The notes under the pieces are model-generated. The model was not told the DNA's origin. It worked only from the letters and a program-made list of their open reading frames with translations, and did not search any database. A stretch of DNA of 64,000 nt from Ancylostoma caninum (lineage: Eukaryota > Nematoda > Chromadorea > Rhabditida > Ancylostomatidae), in assembly GCA_037903475.1 (NCBI GenBank), contig JBAJFG010000415.1, positions 248,001 through 312,000 of the forward strand, written 5' to 3'. A program made the translations under genes and the position numbers. The stretch's first letter is position 1. Every line of letters begins with the position of its first letter. Of the stretch, positions 11,870 through 24,789 are shown one piece after another.

Positions 11870-14685
11870 TTGGTACAGCTACTTACATGCAAATTAGGTA
11901 AGAATTGACCAAAAAAAAACCCAGAAACTTGTATGATCCTAACTTCTTCAGCTTCTCAATTAATTTGTGACTAGTTAATTAACTTTAATTTGTGCTGAGC
12001 ATTTGAATTTGATATCATGCACAAAATTCCTCATTGCATTAGTTATTCTGAGCGAGCCTAAGAGTTTTTTTTTCTTGTCAGGCAAGAGAATGCTATTACT
12101 GTGATTATGGGTTCAGCCGTATATACGCTGGAATTTTGAAAGTTGGAATCCTGACTACTAAATTAACTGGGATTTTTCCATAACTCTTGTCCTCATATGT
12201 GATTTTGATTTTGATTAGGTTGAATGTGTGGGGTAATAAGCCATTTGGGTAATGGCATTCCAGTAATTCCTGTCCAGTTTCAAGACTCTTCCCAACAATA
12301 CCACGGCCATGACATCCAGCCCTCCCCCCCCCTCCCCCCCCCCCCCCTGTTCAGGCCTCTTGATCAACTTCTGTCCGGAAATTTTCATCTATTGTCCTCA
12401 TTCTTTAAATGTAGCCTTAGATTATAACGTGGATAAGAAACCGTCCTATTCCAGGTTTGTTTTTTAAGAATCCCATATAGAAATAATCTCCGGTAACAAA
12501 GGTTTTAACATGATTCCACGCAGAATTGCCAAGAAACTGGTTTTTGAACCACTTTTTTGGGAAGAAATTGGATGGTGGATTACATAGGATTGGATAGAAT
12601 GGATGAGCTATTTATAGGACTATGAAATTTCCTCAGTATTCACTACCTAGCAGGGAACACACTAGCGAACAGGATAGCAGATGCTTTCTGGAGAGGCACC
12701 AGCTAGGTATCGCATAGTGGAGAAGTCTCGTTTCCTTGTTTCGGCCCCGCCCAAACTCTGCGTAAAAGATTGGGCTGACAACCGTTTCCAATTAATGTGC
12801 GGAATGATGTCTATTTTTGTGATCGGCTGCTCTTAGAGATTCTTTCGTGGATAAGGATTCTAAGGTGGGGCGGCGAGACGAATTACCCGTTTAAAAAAGG
12901 TTTCATTGACAATAACTACTTGGGATTGACTTTACTGGAGTTTTCCCAAACATCTTCCTTGGATGGTGGGATCGCTGAGATCGCCTAGTAAGTTGCGAAA
13001 ATTATTTTACACTCATAATAACGGGAACTACTAATGCTTCTGCTGCAGAAGCAGAGAAAACAGAGCCACATGACGTGACCATCAAACCTTACACCTCTCA
13101 AGGCTGTATTTCGGCTTGACTTGCACTTTTTGGCAGTGTGACACTTCTTCTTATCTCGTTGTTCTAACGGTGTCCAAAAGTAGTGTAAACTCGTGCTGTG
13201 GCTGTGTTAGCCACTCCCGGGAATGTTACATGCTCCCCCTTTAAAAAGAGATGTTTTTTTGGACAAAATCCGTGAAGTTTCGCTTCTTTCATCATCATTT
13301 GCTACTACACTCTGAGGATGCTCAAAAACATGATACGTATGCATTTCTGCCTAGAATGGTCATTCAAATAAAGAAGGCGGGGAAGGAGAACCATCTCGAA
13401 AACATTCAGGAATCCCGCCGCAGAGGCAACTTGCCTGCATCCTATCTGTGTTTGGGTTATTTTGTCGTATTCATGAACAGGATCAAGCCTGGTGTTGGTA
13501 AAAATTCGACCCCGCCCCCCCCCCTTGTGAACGTAAAAAATGCAGCTTCATTCCAGAACATTTATTTTTTTCACGTTTTTAGTTATTGTAACTCAACAAC
13601 TTTCAAAATAGCTGGAAGGTATGTTTTGAATTCAATAAATTTTTAAAAATAATTTTTCATTTTACAATTTTTATTTTTTATTTTTGAAATTCAAGTTTTA
13701 TTAATGAAACAACCATCAGCTGTGGCACATGTCTATGTCGCACATCTACACACTTATTATAAGCAACTGGAGTGACACAGAAGTCGTATTCATCCTCAAA
13801 CAGGTCCAGGATTCGATCCCCGCCGGAGACTAATTTTTGCAAAATGGAAAAATGAATGTGGAGCAGTCGGACGTCAAATTTCTATGTCTATGAACAAAAA
13901 CAAATAGGACCTTTTTAAGCGGTGGAACTCGCGCGTGGGTGGTGTCTTTTCACTCGGAATTGCACATGCAGATGTATGATTGTTGTTTGTCACGAAATTA
14001 AAAAGGGTTGGCACGTGACCTGGGAAAATGACTTGAGCTGTTCTGCTATCAGGAAGATTTGTGCTTTCTGATGCATATCCTTTTATTCCAAGAAATTCGA
14101 TTTATTAGGGTTAAATTTGGGTAGAAATTCGTTGGTAAAAACATGAGAAAATTTCCATTTTTACCATCGGTTTTCCAACGGAACAAAACTTGTCCCAGCT
14201 AATATTGAAAGCGAATATTCTACAGGACTATAGTGCTTGACTTCCTCTTTCAGAATAATATTTAATGTTTTGTCAGCTTTCAAATACACGCTGAGAAAAA
14301 GCTATGGAAAGAAATCTAATTTTTGGCAAGCTCAAGAATGTGGTGTTAATCTGTGGCGAATAACTTCACAGTTACCTTGTATGAGGGAACAGCTTCAATG
14401 CATTTGATAGAGGAAGATTGCTCTTTTTTACACATAGGGTAATTTTTTACAGAACCTTCTGACCTTGTCAGGTATTGAGTGGAGTGTCAACCTCAAATTT
14501 AACAAATTTTGCTTCTTTTTTTATGTGGTGTTATCGCTATAAAATATCTCCAGTGAATGAGAAGCCGTGAGAAGCCGTTCTGCATCCTCATAAGTTTTGA
14601 TCCCGGAGAACCGCCTCCATAGCTTCGGAGCATCATGCGAGGTCCTAGGACATCCAGGGAATTGCATTTTGAGCCACATATTTAT
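11870..14685. other. intergenic stretch without recognised genes
   Basis: Has a poly-C tract near 12322-12348 and a shorter one near 13514. A B-box-like GGATTCGATCCCC near 13807 has no tRNA fold around it. Frame 13251-13646 (131 codons) has no family match. Confidence 0.45.
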
Positions 14686-14689
14686 TGGG

Positions 14690-14973
14690 TCCTACTCAGA
14701 ACCCCAAAAACAAGTTTCTGATCGCATCCAAAACTTGCTTTTCCAAAAGCTTGTTGACAAGTTGTTTTCACACTTCCTTGCCGACAAGTTGTTCGCCCGA
14801 AAAGCTTGTCGGCAACTTGTTTTCAACAACGAGGCAGTGAAAACAAGTTGTCGACAAGCTTTTCGGGCGAACAACTTGTCGGCAAGGAAGTGTGAAAACA
14901 ACTTGTCGACAAGCTTTTGAGAAAGCAAGTTTCAGATGCGATCAGAAACTTGTTTTTGGGGTTCTGAGTAGGA
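14690..14973. mobile_element. 284-bp near-perfect palindrome (foldback MITE)
   Basis: Left arm starts CCTACTCAGAACCCCAAAAA and the right arm ends with its reverse complement. The arms are almost identical to a centre near 14831 with a loop of about 16 nt. Each arm contains smaller repeats of CTTGTCGACAAG and CTTGTCGGCAA. Open frames on both strands encode the same residues (KLVDKLFSHFLADKLFARKA) because of the symmetry; they are not genes. Confidence 0.92.
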
Positions 14974-14979
14974 GACGAT

Positions 14980-17900
14980 CCACATCCAAGTAAAACGTCC
15001 ACGCTTGAGGAGGAAGTGTTTACCGACAATTTTACACTTGTTATTCATGGTACTAGAAGAAAAAGAGCATGTTGAAGTGTTTGCAAAACTAGCATCACCG
15101 CAAGGAATCGAATTTGGAGCTCGCTGGTGAAAAGCGAGCTTCCCTACCTTCCTGTTAACATACTACCCTCCTCAGGCGATTCCCCGCTGCTTCCCCCGAG
15201 GCGACCCTCCTTGGTAAATTACCTTACGCTTTACCCTGTTCATGAACGCTCCCAGGAATATGGTTCTCTACCCGCTCCTGTGAAGTGTACGAGTTTTCTT
15301 GGTTGGAACAGTTGTACTAGTAGAAGCGACTCGTCCCAGTTAGCACTGAAAGTAATGGTAAAGGTGGTGGGACGTAATATATCCTGCTGGAAGAAACTCG
15401 TCCACAGTGGATAGGAGGGGCATTTAGAACCTTCCCAGGAGCTTTCGTGAATGCGGGCATGGGAGACAGTGTCTACGGTAATTTCCAACTAATTTATCCA
15501 CCTTCGTACTGTACCTTTTTCACTATATTTTCCTTTTGTATTGGCTTCCCAGTTGTGCCTAAATAAAAGTTTTAGTGAACATTCTTTGGTACTGCCTACG
15601 AAACCGTAACGGGTATGGCGGAATTTCAATGTTAACAACCTTTTCTTAGGGACCATAAGTACTAAGCAAGCTGCTGAGCGCTGCACCTCTTGAGCAAGGC
15701 CTAATTTTGCATATATTATCCTGGTTTTTGCTTGTTCCTGACAACTGCTACAGAAATAGTCAAGGGATACTTTGCTGGATCTTAATTCATGCGATAGAGC
15801 TATTAGAAATGTTATTCTTGGGTTGCACTACGTTGTTGTTCCTCAACAGCAAGCAATTATGCTTGTCCAAGGATATCTGCAAGCTCCATACCCTCGAAAA
15901 CACACCGTTTAGTGCATTCGTCCAGAAAGTTCCATGTTTCGCGGAACCCACTGTTATCACCCTCTCCATCGACGAATTCAGGCACGCAGTGCCCAGCTGA
16001 TGTTGGTTTTTTGACCGCTCCAGAAAAACGGTGATATAATTGGTGTTGGCAGTTAGTAATCGACCGAGTTTTGCCCTTTTCCGTTGACGAATTCGGTCGA
16101 GGGTGGTACGGCTCAGCGAGCAGGTTTTCAACAACCCCAAATCGTGATGTGGGACGTGCATTTCCCGTGTCCATCTGTGCGTGTCTCCCCGCTTCCGAAC
16201 CATAGCGTTTCATCTGGACAGCTCGTAATAGTTAGCACAGCTGCTGTGACCATGCGAAAAACGTTTGTTGTTCCCACAACGTGAAAAAGTCATAACCGCA
16301 AGCGTATGTGCTCGTTGTCCTTTGTGCTGTGGTGGAGCACAGTTGTGGAAGCTCACCTCTCTTGCAATGGACATTCTGTGCTTTCGCCTGTTTTCGCGAA
16401 CAAATTTATTTCTGTAGGTGTTTTCTATCGAGTAGTAAAGCTCTTCTTCTATATGTGCTGTGGTCCTGGGAACTTCATAGCAAGTAGTTTATTTTCGTTC
16501 CTTTCCTTTTCATTCCGAATTGCAAGCAAGCATCCTCCTAACCAGGAGAAAGTGCCCGCTCTCTGGATACGTCGTTACACGGGAAAACCTTCCTACTGCG
16601 CGAAAATTATTCTTCCCAGACCATGGTATAGTGCAACAGTTTCTCGTAACTTCGTCACATTGAAAATAAACAGCTATAACCTAGCTTACTTGATGTGTTC
16701 CCCTAAAGATGAGGTTAGGATGCCAAAAGGGGTGTTTTGCTCGCGCACTTCTGGTTAGAAATAGCCTGAAGCTTTGTGGTAAAAATTGTCAGGGAAGTAA
16801 AACAGGGATAAATGACTTGAGCCTCATGGTCCTCTTATGGACTCTTCCCCTTTCTACGAAACAAAATTGGCGAAGATGCATTGTTCATAAACCACTAGGG
16901 AACGTGCCTTGGGTTTAGACAGTCGTGATAGATGTATCTCTACTCCTCTATACATAGAGTAGTTGGTACGATAGTAACCCTGCTTAATACTTAAGCAATA
17001 ACAGGCTCAGGCCTTGGTTCATTTTCTTGCTGGTCGGTGAATGGCGCTATATCTATAGCGGGATACGTGAACATTCTCCGGAAGAACCTCGCGGTCTCGC
17101 TGACCACTAGTGGACATCCGATCTAACGAACGGAAACCGCTTTACTTCGCTGTCCACTACAAATATTTCCTTCTCTTGCTGTGGCAAAACTTACGGATGA
17201 TTTTCCCTTCTGGGGAAATCGTTCACCTTGAGTTTACGAGTAGGTTAGCGCCTTCTTGCAAATGTTTATGAATATTTGTATATTTAAAAAGAATGCTTCC
17301 GCGTAGAATGAATGCCTCTGCGTAGCAAATTCAACCAGTGAGACAACGACAACTTCCTCCCTGGTGTGTGTATTCCTTGACACCTCAAATTTTCAGAGCA
17401 TATTCCAGTAACTTGTCGTGAGGAATAAGATGTTTGGCGCTCTAGTCCACAAATAGGGTCACTTTCAAGTCTAAAGTCGACACGTTAGGCCAGTTGCGAC
17501 AAACTTGCCCATATATCCACCTGGAAAGCGCAGCACCATTTCATAAGATTTCTTCCAAGCTGCCGGGCGGCAACTCTATCTCAGTTCCACTGAACAGGTG
17601 CTGTTAAAAAAGCGATAAAGTCATGATCCATGATTTGTTATACGTACAGCTACGGCCCCATATTTAGCATACCCACGATTTTGGACCACAGAATTTTCTG
17701 CTTATCTCAGCTGAAGGATGAGCAATCAAAATCAAGTTCGAGCATGTGTTGAGGCTCAATAGAGACTTCCTTCTTGTTGCTTACCACGAGCACAGAGTCG
17801 GTTGGAAGTGGATTAAAAAGCAAAGTTTTAATTCCGTTGGAAGTGCTGATTTAAATTGAGCACTTTTCTCATTGACATTCGCTATGGACGCTTTTACCGT

Positions 17901-18815
17901 GCTCTCCATCCGTCTGTGCATTCTGACTGTCTGCTTGGTTTACTGCTGCTGAGGTTCCCATCTCCTTAGCAAAAGTTGAGGAGAGGATGGCAGCAAGTAG
18001 CGGAAAAGGCTTAGAACCTTTACCTTATAGGCTTTGAACTCGAAATACTGCAGCACAGTTAAATCAGACTTCTCCTATATGATTGCGTTCCTAATCATTA
18101 CTAAGTCCCTGTAGACGCTATCAGTACGTCCGGACCGTTAGAGATACGGTACTCCTTGGTGGTTACTAATGGTGTGCACTTTAATAAACGCCTGAAACCA
18201 CCTCTAGGAAACCTGTTTTCAAATGTTCATCGCGCAGAACTCAGAGAGCGGTCGGGCATGTCATCGGGTGGTGATTAAAGTTGCCGCTCCGGCGAGTATT
18301 AGCTCATTTATGAGTGCCCACTCAATTCAGGTGCAATGAGAAAACGCGAAACATCAGTATCAAACGCACCGCTCTCGTCAGGCGATGGGTGAATTCGAGG
18401 GGCGTGGTAGTTCTGGAATCACCTCTTATTTCGCAACCGAACATGGACAATTCACAGGGAATCAGTCATTCAGGCCCGTTTCTCATTTCAGTTCGCGAAT
18501 CTATGACTCGCCGATGTTCGCCGCTGTCAATAATGTTCACTGGTTTTGATGAGATTCTCATTTTCAGCGCCTGGTTTACCGCTAGGTATGGCCTCTTCCT
18601 TTTAACGTTTAAAGAATAAGTCCTTTAAGTACTGTTTGAAGTATAAACAGCTAAAATGACGATATCCAAAATATGAATAAGGAATCGAAAGGGAGCTAAA
18701 CACTCAATTTCGTAAGCCGCATGGATTCCCCTGCTCCATCTGGTCATAGAAATGTTCAAGAGACCCCTCTCCCAAATTAAGAAATCCTGTAGACCTCATT
18801 TCTTTGGAATCGTGT
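14980..18815. other. intergenic stretch without recognised genes
   Basis: Two long frames, 15857-16213 minus (118 codons) and 16306-16758 plus (150 codons), show no recognisable domain. The second begins MCSLSFVLWW and is hydrophobic at its start, but there is no splice or codon support. Confidence 0.4.
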
Positions 18816-18823
18816 CCACACGT

Positions 18824-19320
18824 AGCGCGCTAAAATTCTTCGATCATCCTAGACGAACCAGCGCTAGGACATTAGCCCTTGGACACGATGTTTGGTGGCC
18901 GAAACTAGCAAGGACAAATGTTTACCTAAACTTAGCTCCAGAAATAACCGTTCCACATTGCGTTTCTCGTATCAATTCTCTATGGATTCTTCTATGGCTT
19001 TGAAACGCTGTGATTTTCAACATCGTAAACGGGTGTAAAAAAAAGAAAACGGTGATATGCTTGTTAGTCTACCTTATGATCTGCAAAAGGTTTCTGGATC
19101 TTTTCTAGCCTCATATCTCCTAGCTCTGCCACTGAGAATAGTCCGAATGCTGGAGGCATAGCAGATGATGTTTCTGAGGTGTTCATCACCGTTAGGTAAT
19201 ACCCACCAGTCCATCACTCTAGGTAAGTTCTTGTCCTCGCTAGTTTCGGCCCTAAAAATCGTGTGCAAGCGCTGTTCTACCGCTGGTTCGTCTAGGATGA
19301 TCTAAAAATTTCAGCGCGCT
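18824..19320. mobile_element. 500-bp foldback element
   Basis: Inverted arms of about 100 bp: left 18824-18920 and right 19224-19320. Both contain GATCATCCTAGACGAACCAG and GGCCGAAACTAGC with GGACAA following. The spacer is about 300 bp without coding signal. Confidence 0.8.
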
Positions 19321-19359
19321 ATGCTACTGCTTATCACTACTGAGTTTACCTCTGGGCCG

Positions 19360-19455
19360 GGATTACCCAGAGTAAACGTGTTAACGCCCATCGTAATGAT
19401 GGGCAAATTTAGAGTGCTAATACATTTACCATGGGTAATCCTGATGACGCATGCC
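19360..19455. repeat. TTACCC-type dispersed repeat
   Basis: GATTACCCAGAGTAAACGTG, TTAACGCCCATCG, then TTACCATGGGTAATCCTGAT and GCATGCC. A full inverted-ended copy of about 95 bp. Confidence 0.65.
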
Positions 19456-19872
19456 GGCCGTGGTACGGTTACTGTCGCCCAATCGTTCAGGCATTACCAG
19501 CTGTCGGGTCCTGTTACCCACGGTAGGTGAAAACTCAAAAATCCAACGTTTTCCTTGAAGCTGGATTATAAAATGGTAGGAGACTACCTATTCACCTTAG
19601 CACATCCACCTTTTTTCGCAATAATATGTAATAATGTGGGATCAATTCATAACTATCAGTTGTTATGGAATTTCATACCCACTATTATCTGGGTAAAACT
19701 AAGAACAGCCAACATGTGACTGGTTGTGTTCTGTTATTTTCAGTGTTTAAAATAGCTCTTGATACCCTTGTTAGAGAGTTTAATTAAGGGGCAACGCGAT
19801 TTCAGCTGATGCTTATAACAGTAACCACTTGAAAATGTGAAAGCTACACCATTGTTTAAGGAAGGTGAATTT

Positions 19873-20030
19873 CTGCGGCCGTATAGCGCAAGGGCGAAGT
19901 GCGCGTTAGTCGTGCGAACGGTTGAATCCTAGATTCGGGATAATTAGACTTGGCAGGCTGTACTTCGCCAGATTTCCATATGGCTTATAACTCCCTACCC
20001 CACAGTAAAGGTAATAAAGAAAGAAATCAA
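19873..20030 (+). repeat. probable tRNA-derived SINE
   Basis: Head resembles a tRNA: GCGGCCGTATAGCGCAAGGG (A-box-like), GCGCGTTAGTCGTGCGAACG, then GGTTGAATCCTAGATTCG (B-box-like with a T-arm hairpin). It is followed by an unrelated body and an A-rich end (AATAAAGAAAGAAATC). No intact tRNA fold. Confidence 0.5.
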
Positions 20031-20034
20031 CAAA

Positions 20035-21790
20035 TGTATTAAGAACGATCACTGATAAGGGACTAGACTAACTAAAAAGGGGGAAAGAGCCGCTATGCTC
20101 CCCGCCGTTCAGGGCATAGGAAATGTACTCATTCAAAAGCTTCTGTGAGAGTGAATAGAAGTCCGTTGTTTTGATAACTCAACGTTGGCTTTTTCATGAA
20201 TTTTGAATGTATTCCCGATTATATCAGATTATAACTACGTAGCTGTACGTGTTATAGTACGATGGCCCACTTCTATAGTCTAGTTTTTGTCTCTGGGACG
20301 CTGCATTGTTCTGAGATTGAAAAAACAACAATGCATGTTCGTCTGGTTCTTTTTATGGATATGTATTTGCAAAATCTTGCATGGGGGGCTGATAGTATAA
20401 TCCATGCACACCTTTGAACGTACATGCACGTTCCCGTACATTCCTTTTCATTCGTGCTCATTCGAAAATTCGTGCAGGTCCATGAAAACTCATGCAGATT
20501 CGTACGCACTCATACAGCAATGGTCTCAATAGTAGAGGTCCGTTGCAGGAATTTGTGGGATAAAAATCAGAAGTTGAACTTGAGATAAAATCTTTCAAAA
20601 GAAGTGATGGAAAAAATAAATGGATTAGGTAAAATGAGTCCTTAGAATGTGGGTCTGCACACTTTGCCAGAAAATTTGGGAAATTCCGTTTCTATGGACG
20701 CTTTTCCATGGAAATATGGCAATTCCAAATGCCTCGAGTGTCTTCATTATTGCCAGTTTGTTCTAAAAAAATTAAATCAAGAAGATTGCAATGATCGAGA
20801 TCCGCCAGCATGTGTCTCACCACCTCTTTGGACAGGTTAGGACACGAAGCAAGAGGATCACCCGAGAGTGAGAGCGGTGATATCAGTTTAATATGTGGAT
20901 GTGCAGATAGAGAAGGGAGTGAGAGTGGCACGCGGCGTGTGTAGTGCGACGCGTGCGAGTGGGTCTCGACTTGGTGTCTTCTCTAAATAACGGTAACATC
21001 CACGTATATTTCACGTCAGCTTTTAAATGCACATGCTGTTGTTCTCTGACTGGCTCCCCTCTTTGTCATGGAATGTGACTGAGCCTGAATATTGAACTAA
21101 TTTTTTTAAACTTTCCTTAATCGCAGCGATTGCTACTTAATCGCGGCTGCGATATAACAGTTTGCGTATTTTCTCAGAACCGTGTGTTGTATCCTCTTAC
21201 TTTCCTACCTTTTTCTTACCTCTCTCATAGTTCTACTCCTCCTTCTGAAAGAACTTCTTCCCCATACACCTATCGACATCATTGTAGACTCGATCGCTGT
21301 GATTTTCGCAGTTTCCTCAACATATTTCAAGTGTGTTTACACTGACGGGAAAATCCTTGTGCGTCGCGTTTTTCCTCGTCGATTGCGCTAGATGTTTGAA
21401 AATATAGAACGTTTTCGTGTGTGTGTGTGTATGGCTGTGTGTATGTAAGGTCAGTCGAGTGGTCCGCACTCCCGCCCGACGGCGCAGGAGAAGAGGCGCA
21501 TTTCGCCACCGTCGCCGCCGCGTCCCACAGACCGCAACGCACCGCGATCACTTTCTCCCACGTGTGTGTGTGTATTTGCCATATTTGTATAGTAATGAAA
21601 CGCCTGGTGCATCATCGCATCGCATCGTCGCATCACCGCTGCGTTTATGCTATCATCGTCGCGTCGTTTACGATCGTCTTCTCACTCTGCACTCTTTTTT
21701 ACGCGTTTTTACGGGCACTCTGCTCTAAGTGTTCGCGTCGCGTCGTCGTCGTCAGCGTCGTCGTTCCACTGAAACGATATCATCATCTGG
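20035..21790. other. intergenic stretch, possibly promoter-like at its right end
   Basis: 20400-20510 has repeated CATTCGTGC-type words. 21415-21570 has GT runs and a CG-rich patch before the candidate first exon. Otherwise nothing recognised. Confidence 0.4.
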
Positions 21791-21795
21791 TTCAG

Positions 21796-21847
21796 ATGAC
21801 GGCCGAGTATTTTGAGCACTACAAATGCGTCAGTGGTGTCGATGAAG
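21796..21847 (+). CDS. possible isolated first exon
   Basis: TTCAG directly precedes ATG, as in nematode trans-spliced mRNAs. 17 codons (MTAEYFEHYKCVSGVDE plus one base) end at a good donor G|GTGAGC. The preceding 400 bp are comparatively GC-rich and promoter-like. No partner exon could be linked downstream, so the gene is unproven. Confidence 0.25.
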
Positions 21848-21849
21848 GT

Positions 21850-23688
21850 GAGCTGTTATTCAGGTTTTCATAAGGTTTCGGGTGTGGTTTTCTGCTTGAA
21901 ATGGCTATAAGTCAGGATATGGCAGATGTCCGCATGGAATAGAACGAGTTTCACCTCCATATGCATTGAAAACGCTGAGTTAACTGCATTATCTATCTAA
22001 AAGTGCACAATTTCCGATCTTATCTATGGTAGTCTGTACTCACAGAACTCTAAACGCATACCTTCCTCTACTGTTACCGATAAGATTCTATCACTTCTCA
22101 TCAGGTCGCAGAAATTTCCCTGTGGGAGCAGGGGTAAAAAAGGGGTGTGGCTAGCCAAATATTTTGGCGGTTTCACTAACGTTGAATTTAACCTGGTAAC
22201 AATGTTCACAACTTAATGTAGACCTAATATATTAAGATAGAGCTAGATAATACAAAAATTTCATTTGATTTTCGAAGCAATTTTGAAGAATTTGCTGGCT
22301 CGTTCCAGGGGGCTCCCTTAGCCTAACCCCATCTGCGTCTGTCACTGCTTCCCATGCTCGTATGTCCATTACTCATGTTATCCTTACCCATTACTAACAT
22401 TTAACCCTTGCCGTCTATGGAACTAATCAGATTGAGGAGCTGAACCGAAATCCTGGGTTCCTCAGATGTCCACCTGGTTCTCCAGAGGTGAAGGAGCTTA
22501 CACGGGCCTACGCCGATGTGTTCAGAATTGTTAAATATGGCGGTAGTAATTTGTGCTGCTAAGAAATTCCACGCAAACGTCAGTCCTATTTTCACCTAAT
22601 GAAACGTACCTGAATCCTAGAAAGTCTAATTGTCCTAATTAACTTCAATTAAGTAACTGGTTCAGGCTACATAGTTCTATTTGGTAAATATACAGTGCCT
22701 GGGCCGATGAACTCGCCTTCATATTAAGTGCAGTGAAACAACTTCAATAAACATCAACGAAAAATATGTAATTCCACAAACGATCAAAATAAAAATAGGT
22801 GTAACACAAAGTATTTGCATACAAGATTTGATACGTGATAAGTCGTTACGTGTCGTTTGCTAGGGACATTTCCCGACAGAAGTCTACGTCTATTGTCCTT
22901 GCGGAACTACTCCTCTCTGCTGTTGTTTTTTTTTTGCGATAACATGAGCATCTGTTCAGCGTGTAAAAGTCTGGATAGGGCATGGGGTTAATCAGTCCTC
23001 TAGTTTTAGCCGTTTTTGCTGCTTGAACAGCAACACTTCTTCGAGCCTGCCTCAGCCTCACCTTAAGCTACTTCCTTTTGAAGTACATATTACGGATGCT
23101 GCGACTTATTCAGAATAATCATCTACTTTATTCAGCGGCGATAAATGAACGACATTCATGACTTTCGGGCACATTGATAAAAAGTACAATAACTTCGAAT
23201 AGGCCAATTGAGCTTAAAAACAATACAGCTATAGCAGAGCTGAGATTCTATTTTATTGCTGCTTTACTAATATGTATTTCCCGAGCTATGTCCAAATTAC
23301 CTGTACTTTGGAGAGAGAGATGTATGTCAGGGGTGTGCGCATTCGTGCCTAATGTTTTACGAGCTACCACTTTTTGAATTTTCGCTATCCGCGACCCACA
23401 AAAAATAGTCAGTATTTTTGAAGAAATCGCATTTGAAGCAGTACATATACAACGAACCACATATAAAGCCGGTTAGAATGCAATTTCTTTGAAATTCCTT
23501 CTCTTTCTCAAGATAGTACAATAAAGATGAAAACAATAAAAATCAAGAATGAATAGGAATATTACAATTTTTATATAGGTGGACTTAAACTTGACTTGTA
23601 CCTAATTTCTCTTGTTTATATAGTAGTTTCTACTTGTCAACGTCACCCACGTGCTCCTCAATGGCAGTTCAACGTCACCATTAGGCAT
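21850..23688. other. unassigned stretch, right of the candidate first exon
   Basis: No exon with convincing splice sites and coding pattern was found. A poly-T run lies near 22927. Confidence 0.4.
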
Positions 23689-23690
23689 CT

Positions 23691-24600
23691 ACATACAATA
23701 CCGTCGGTAATCTCTGGAAAAAAGACGAAAAAGACGCAAAGGCGCGTCTTTTGCGTCTTTTTACTATAACTCAGCTCAGAGCAGAGATATCCGCATAAAT
23801 TTATATATTTTTGGAATCAGCGTCTCGAGATCTATAAGATGGTGCCGCAGCGGTTTTCGGATGCGTTCAAGATTATGCCCTCAGGGCATTGGCACTCAGA
23901 ATTTCATGGGAAACTAAAAAAAATATGGAGCAACACACAAGTTTTTGGAGCCAATCTCAATAAAGTGTTAATGTATTGATGTAATGGCAGCACTGGAACG
24001 AAGTTTCAATACTTTCGCTTCATTTGGTATACTTCGAAATTTTCGGAAATTTGCTAAATTAGCGCCTTGTAACTACAGAATGGTAAGAGCTGGCGAGGTC
24101 TTGCTAAGCATGATCAAAGTTATTTTTCTTGTCGATATGCCGAACCTTTTAAAACTGGCATGAGGCTCCAGCATTTGTGAATAAAACGTCTTTTATACTG
24201 CACCGCATACTCCGTCACATCTCCAGGAGGGAGTCATATGTAACATCCCAACCAGAAGGGCTATAAAAGCAGGATTCCACCACGCAATACAACACATCTT
24301 GATGTTGTAGAATGCGCAAGCTCACTGGAATTCATCCATCCATTTTCTAGTTTCGAACCGCTGAAATTTCAAGATTTCCGCTACTGCAGCTGAAAACACA
24401 CGAGTAGAAGGCTTAATAAGCGGCTATATGAGCTGGTGACCAGATTTTTCGTCTCAGCCTGGCATGGTCTTTCAACTATTCAAGAAACAGCAGCTTTCGA
24501 CTCATGTCAGTTTTTGGCTCTTTTTTGTCATCTGGTCAATGACTGGACACCAGATGCTATATAATCGGAGCCTCGGGGAGAAGGGCTGACGTGAGGGGAC
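23691..24600 (+). repeat. left arm, copy 1 of the composite repeat
   Basis: Diverged copy sharing the end, the GACGCAAAGGCGCGTC palindrome, GCCCTCAGGGCATT, the TTCGCTTCATTTGG region and a TATATGAGCTGG segment with the right arm in reverse complement. No long open frame survives. Confidence 0.65.
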
Positions 24601-24789
24601 CAATGTCAAAGGGTGCTTGCGGCCAGGGCGACTGAGACGGGGGGTTCTGATCGTCCGGGGGTTGCGGGTCCTGCCATGAAAATTCGAAAGCTGCTTCTAG
24701 GTCCTAGGTTAGCGCTCTTCAATGGAGAGATAGAGCTGCGGGAATTTTACCATCGAGTTCAGCATCGAATTCTCGATCAAGATTTCTAG

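Noticed and set aside
13800..13830. B-box-like GGATTCGATCCCC
   Set aside because: No A box at the right distance and no tRNA fold.
14597..14928. Overlapping open frames on both strands (107 and 78 codons)
   Set aside because: They are mirror translations of a palindrome, so identical residues on both strands reflect symmetry and not coding.
16306..16758. 150-codon plus-strand frame
   Set aside because: No recognisable domain, no splice support, and a few frames of this size are expected by chance in 64 kb.
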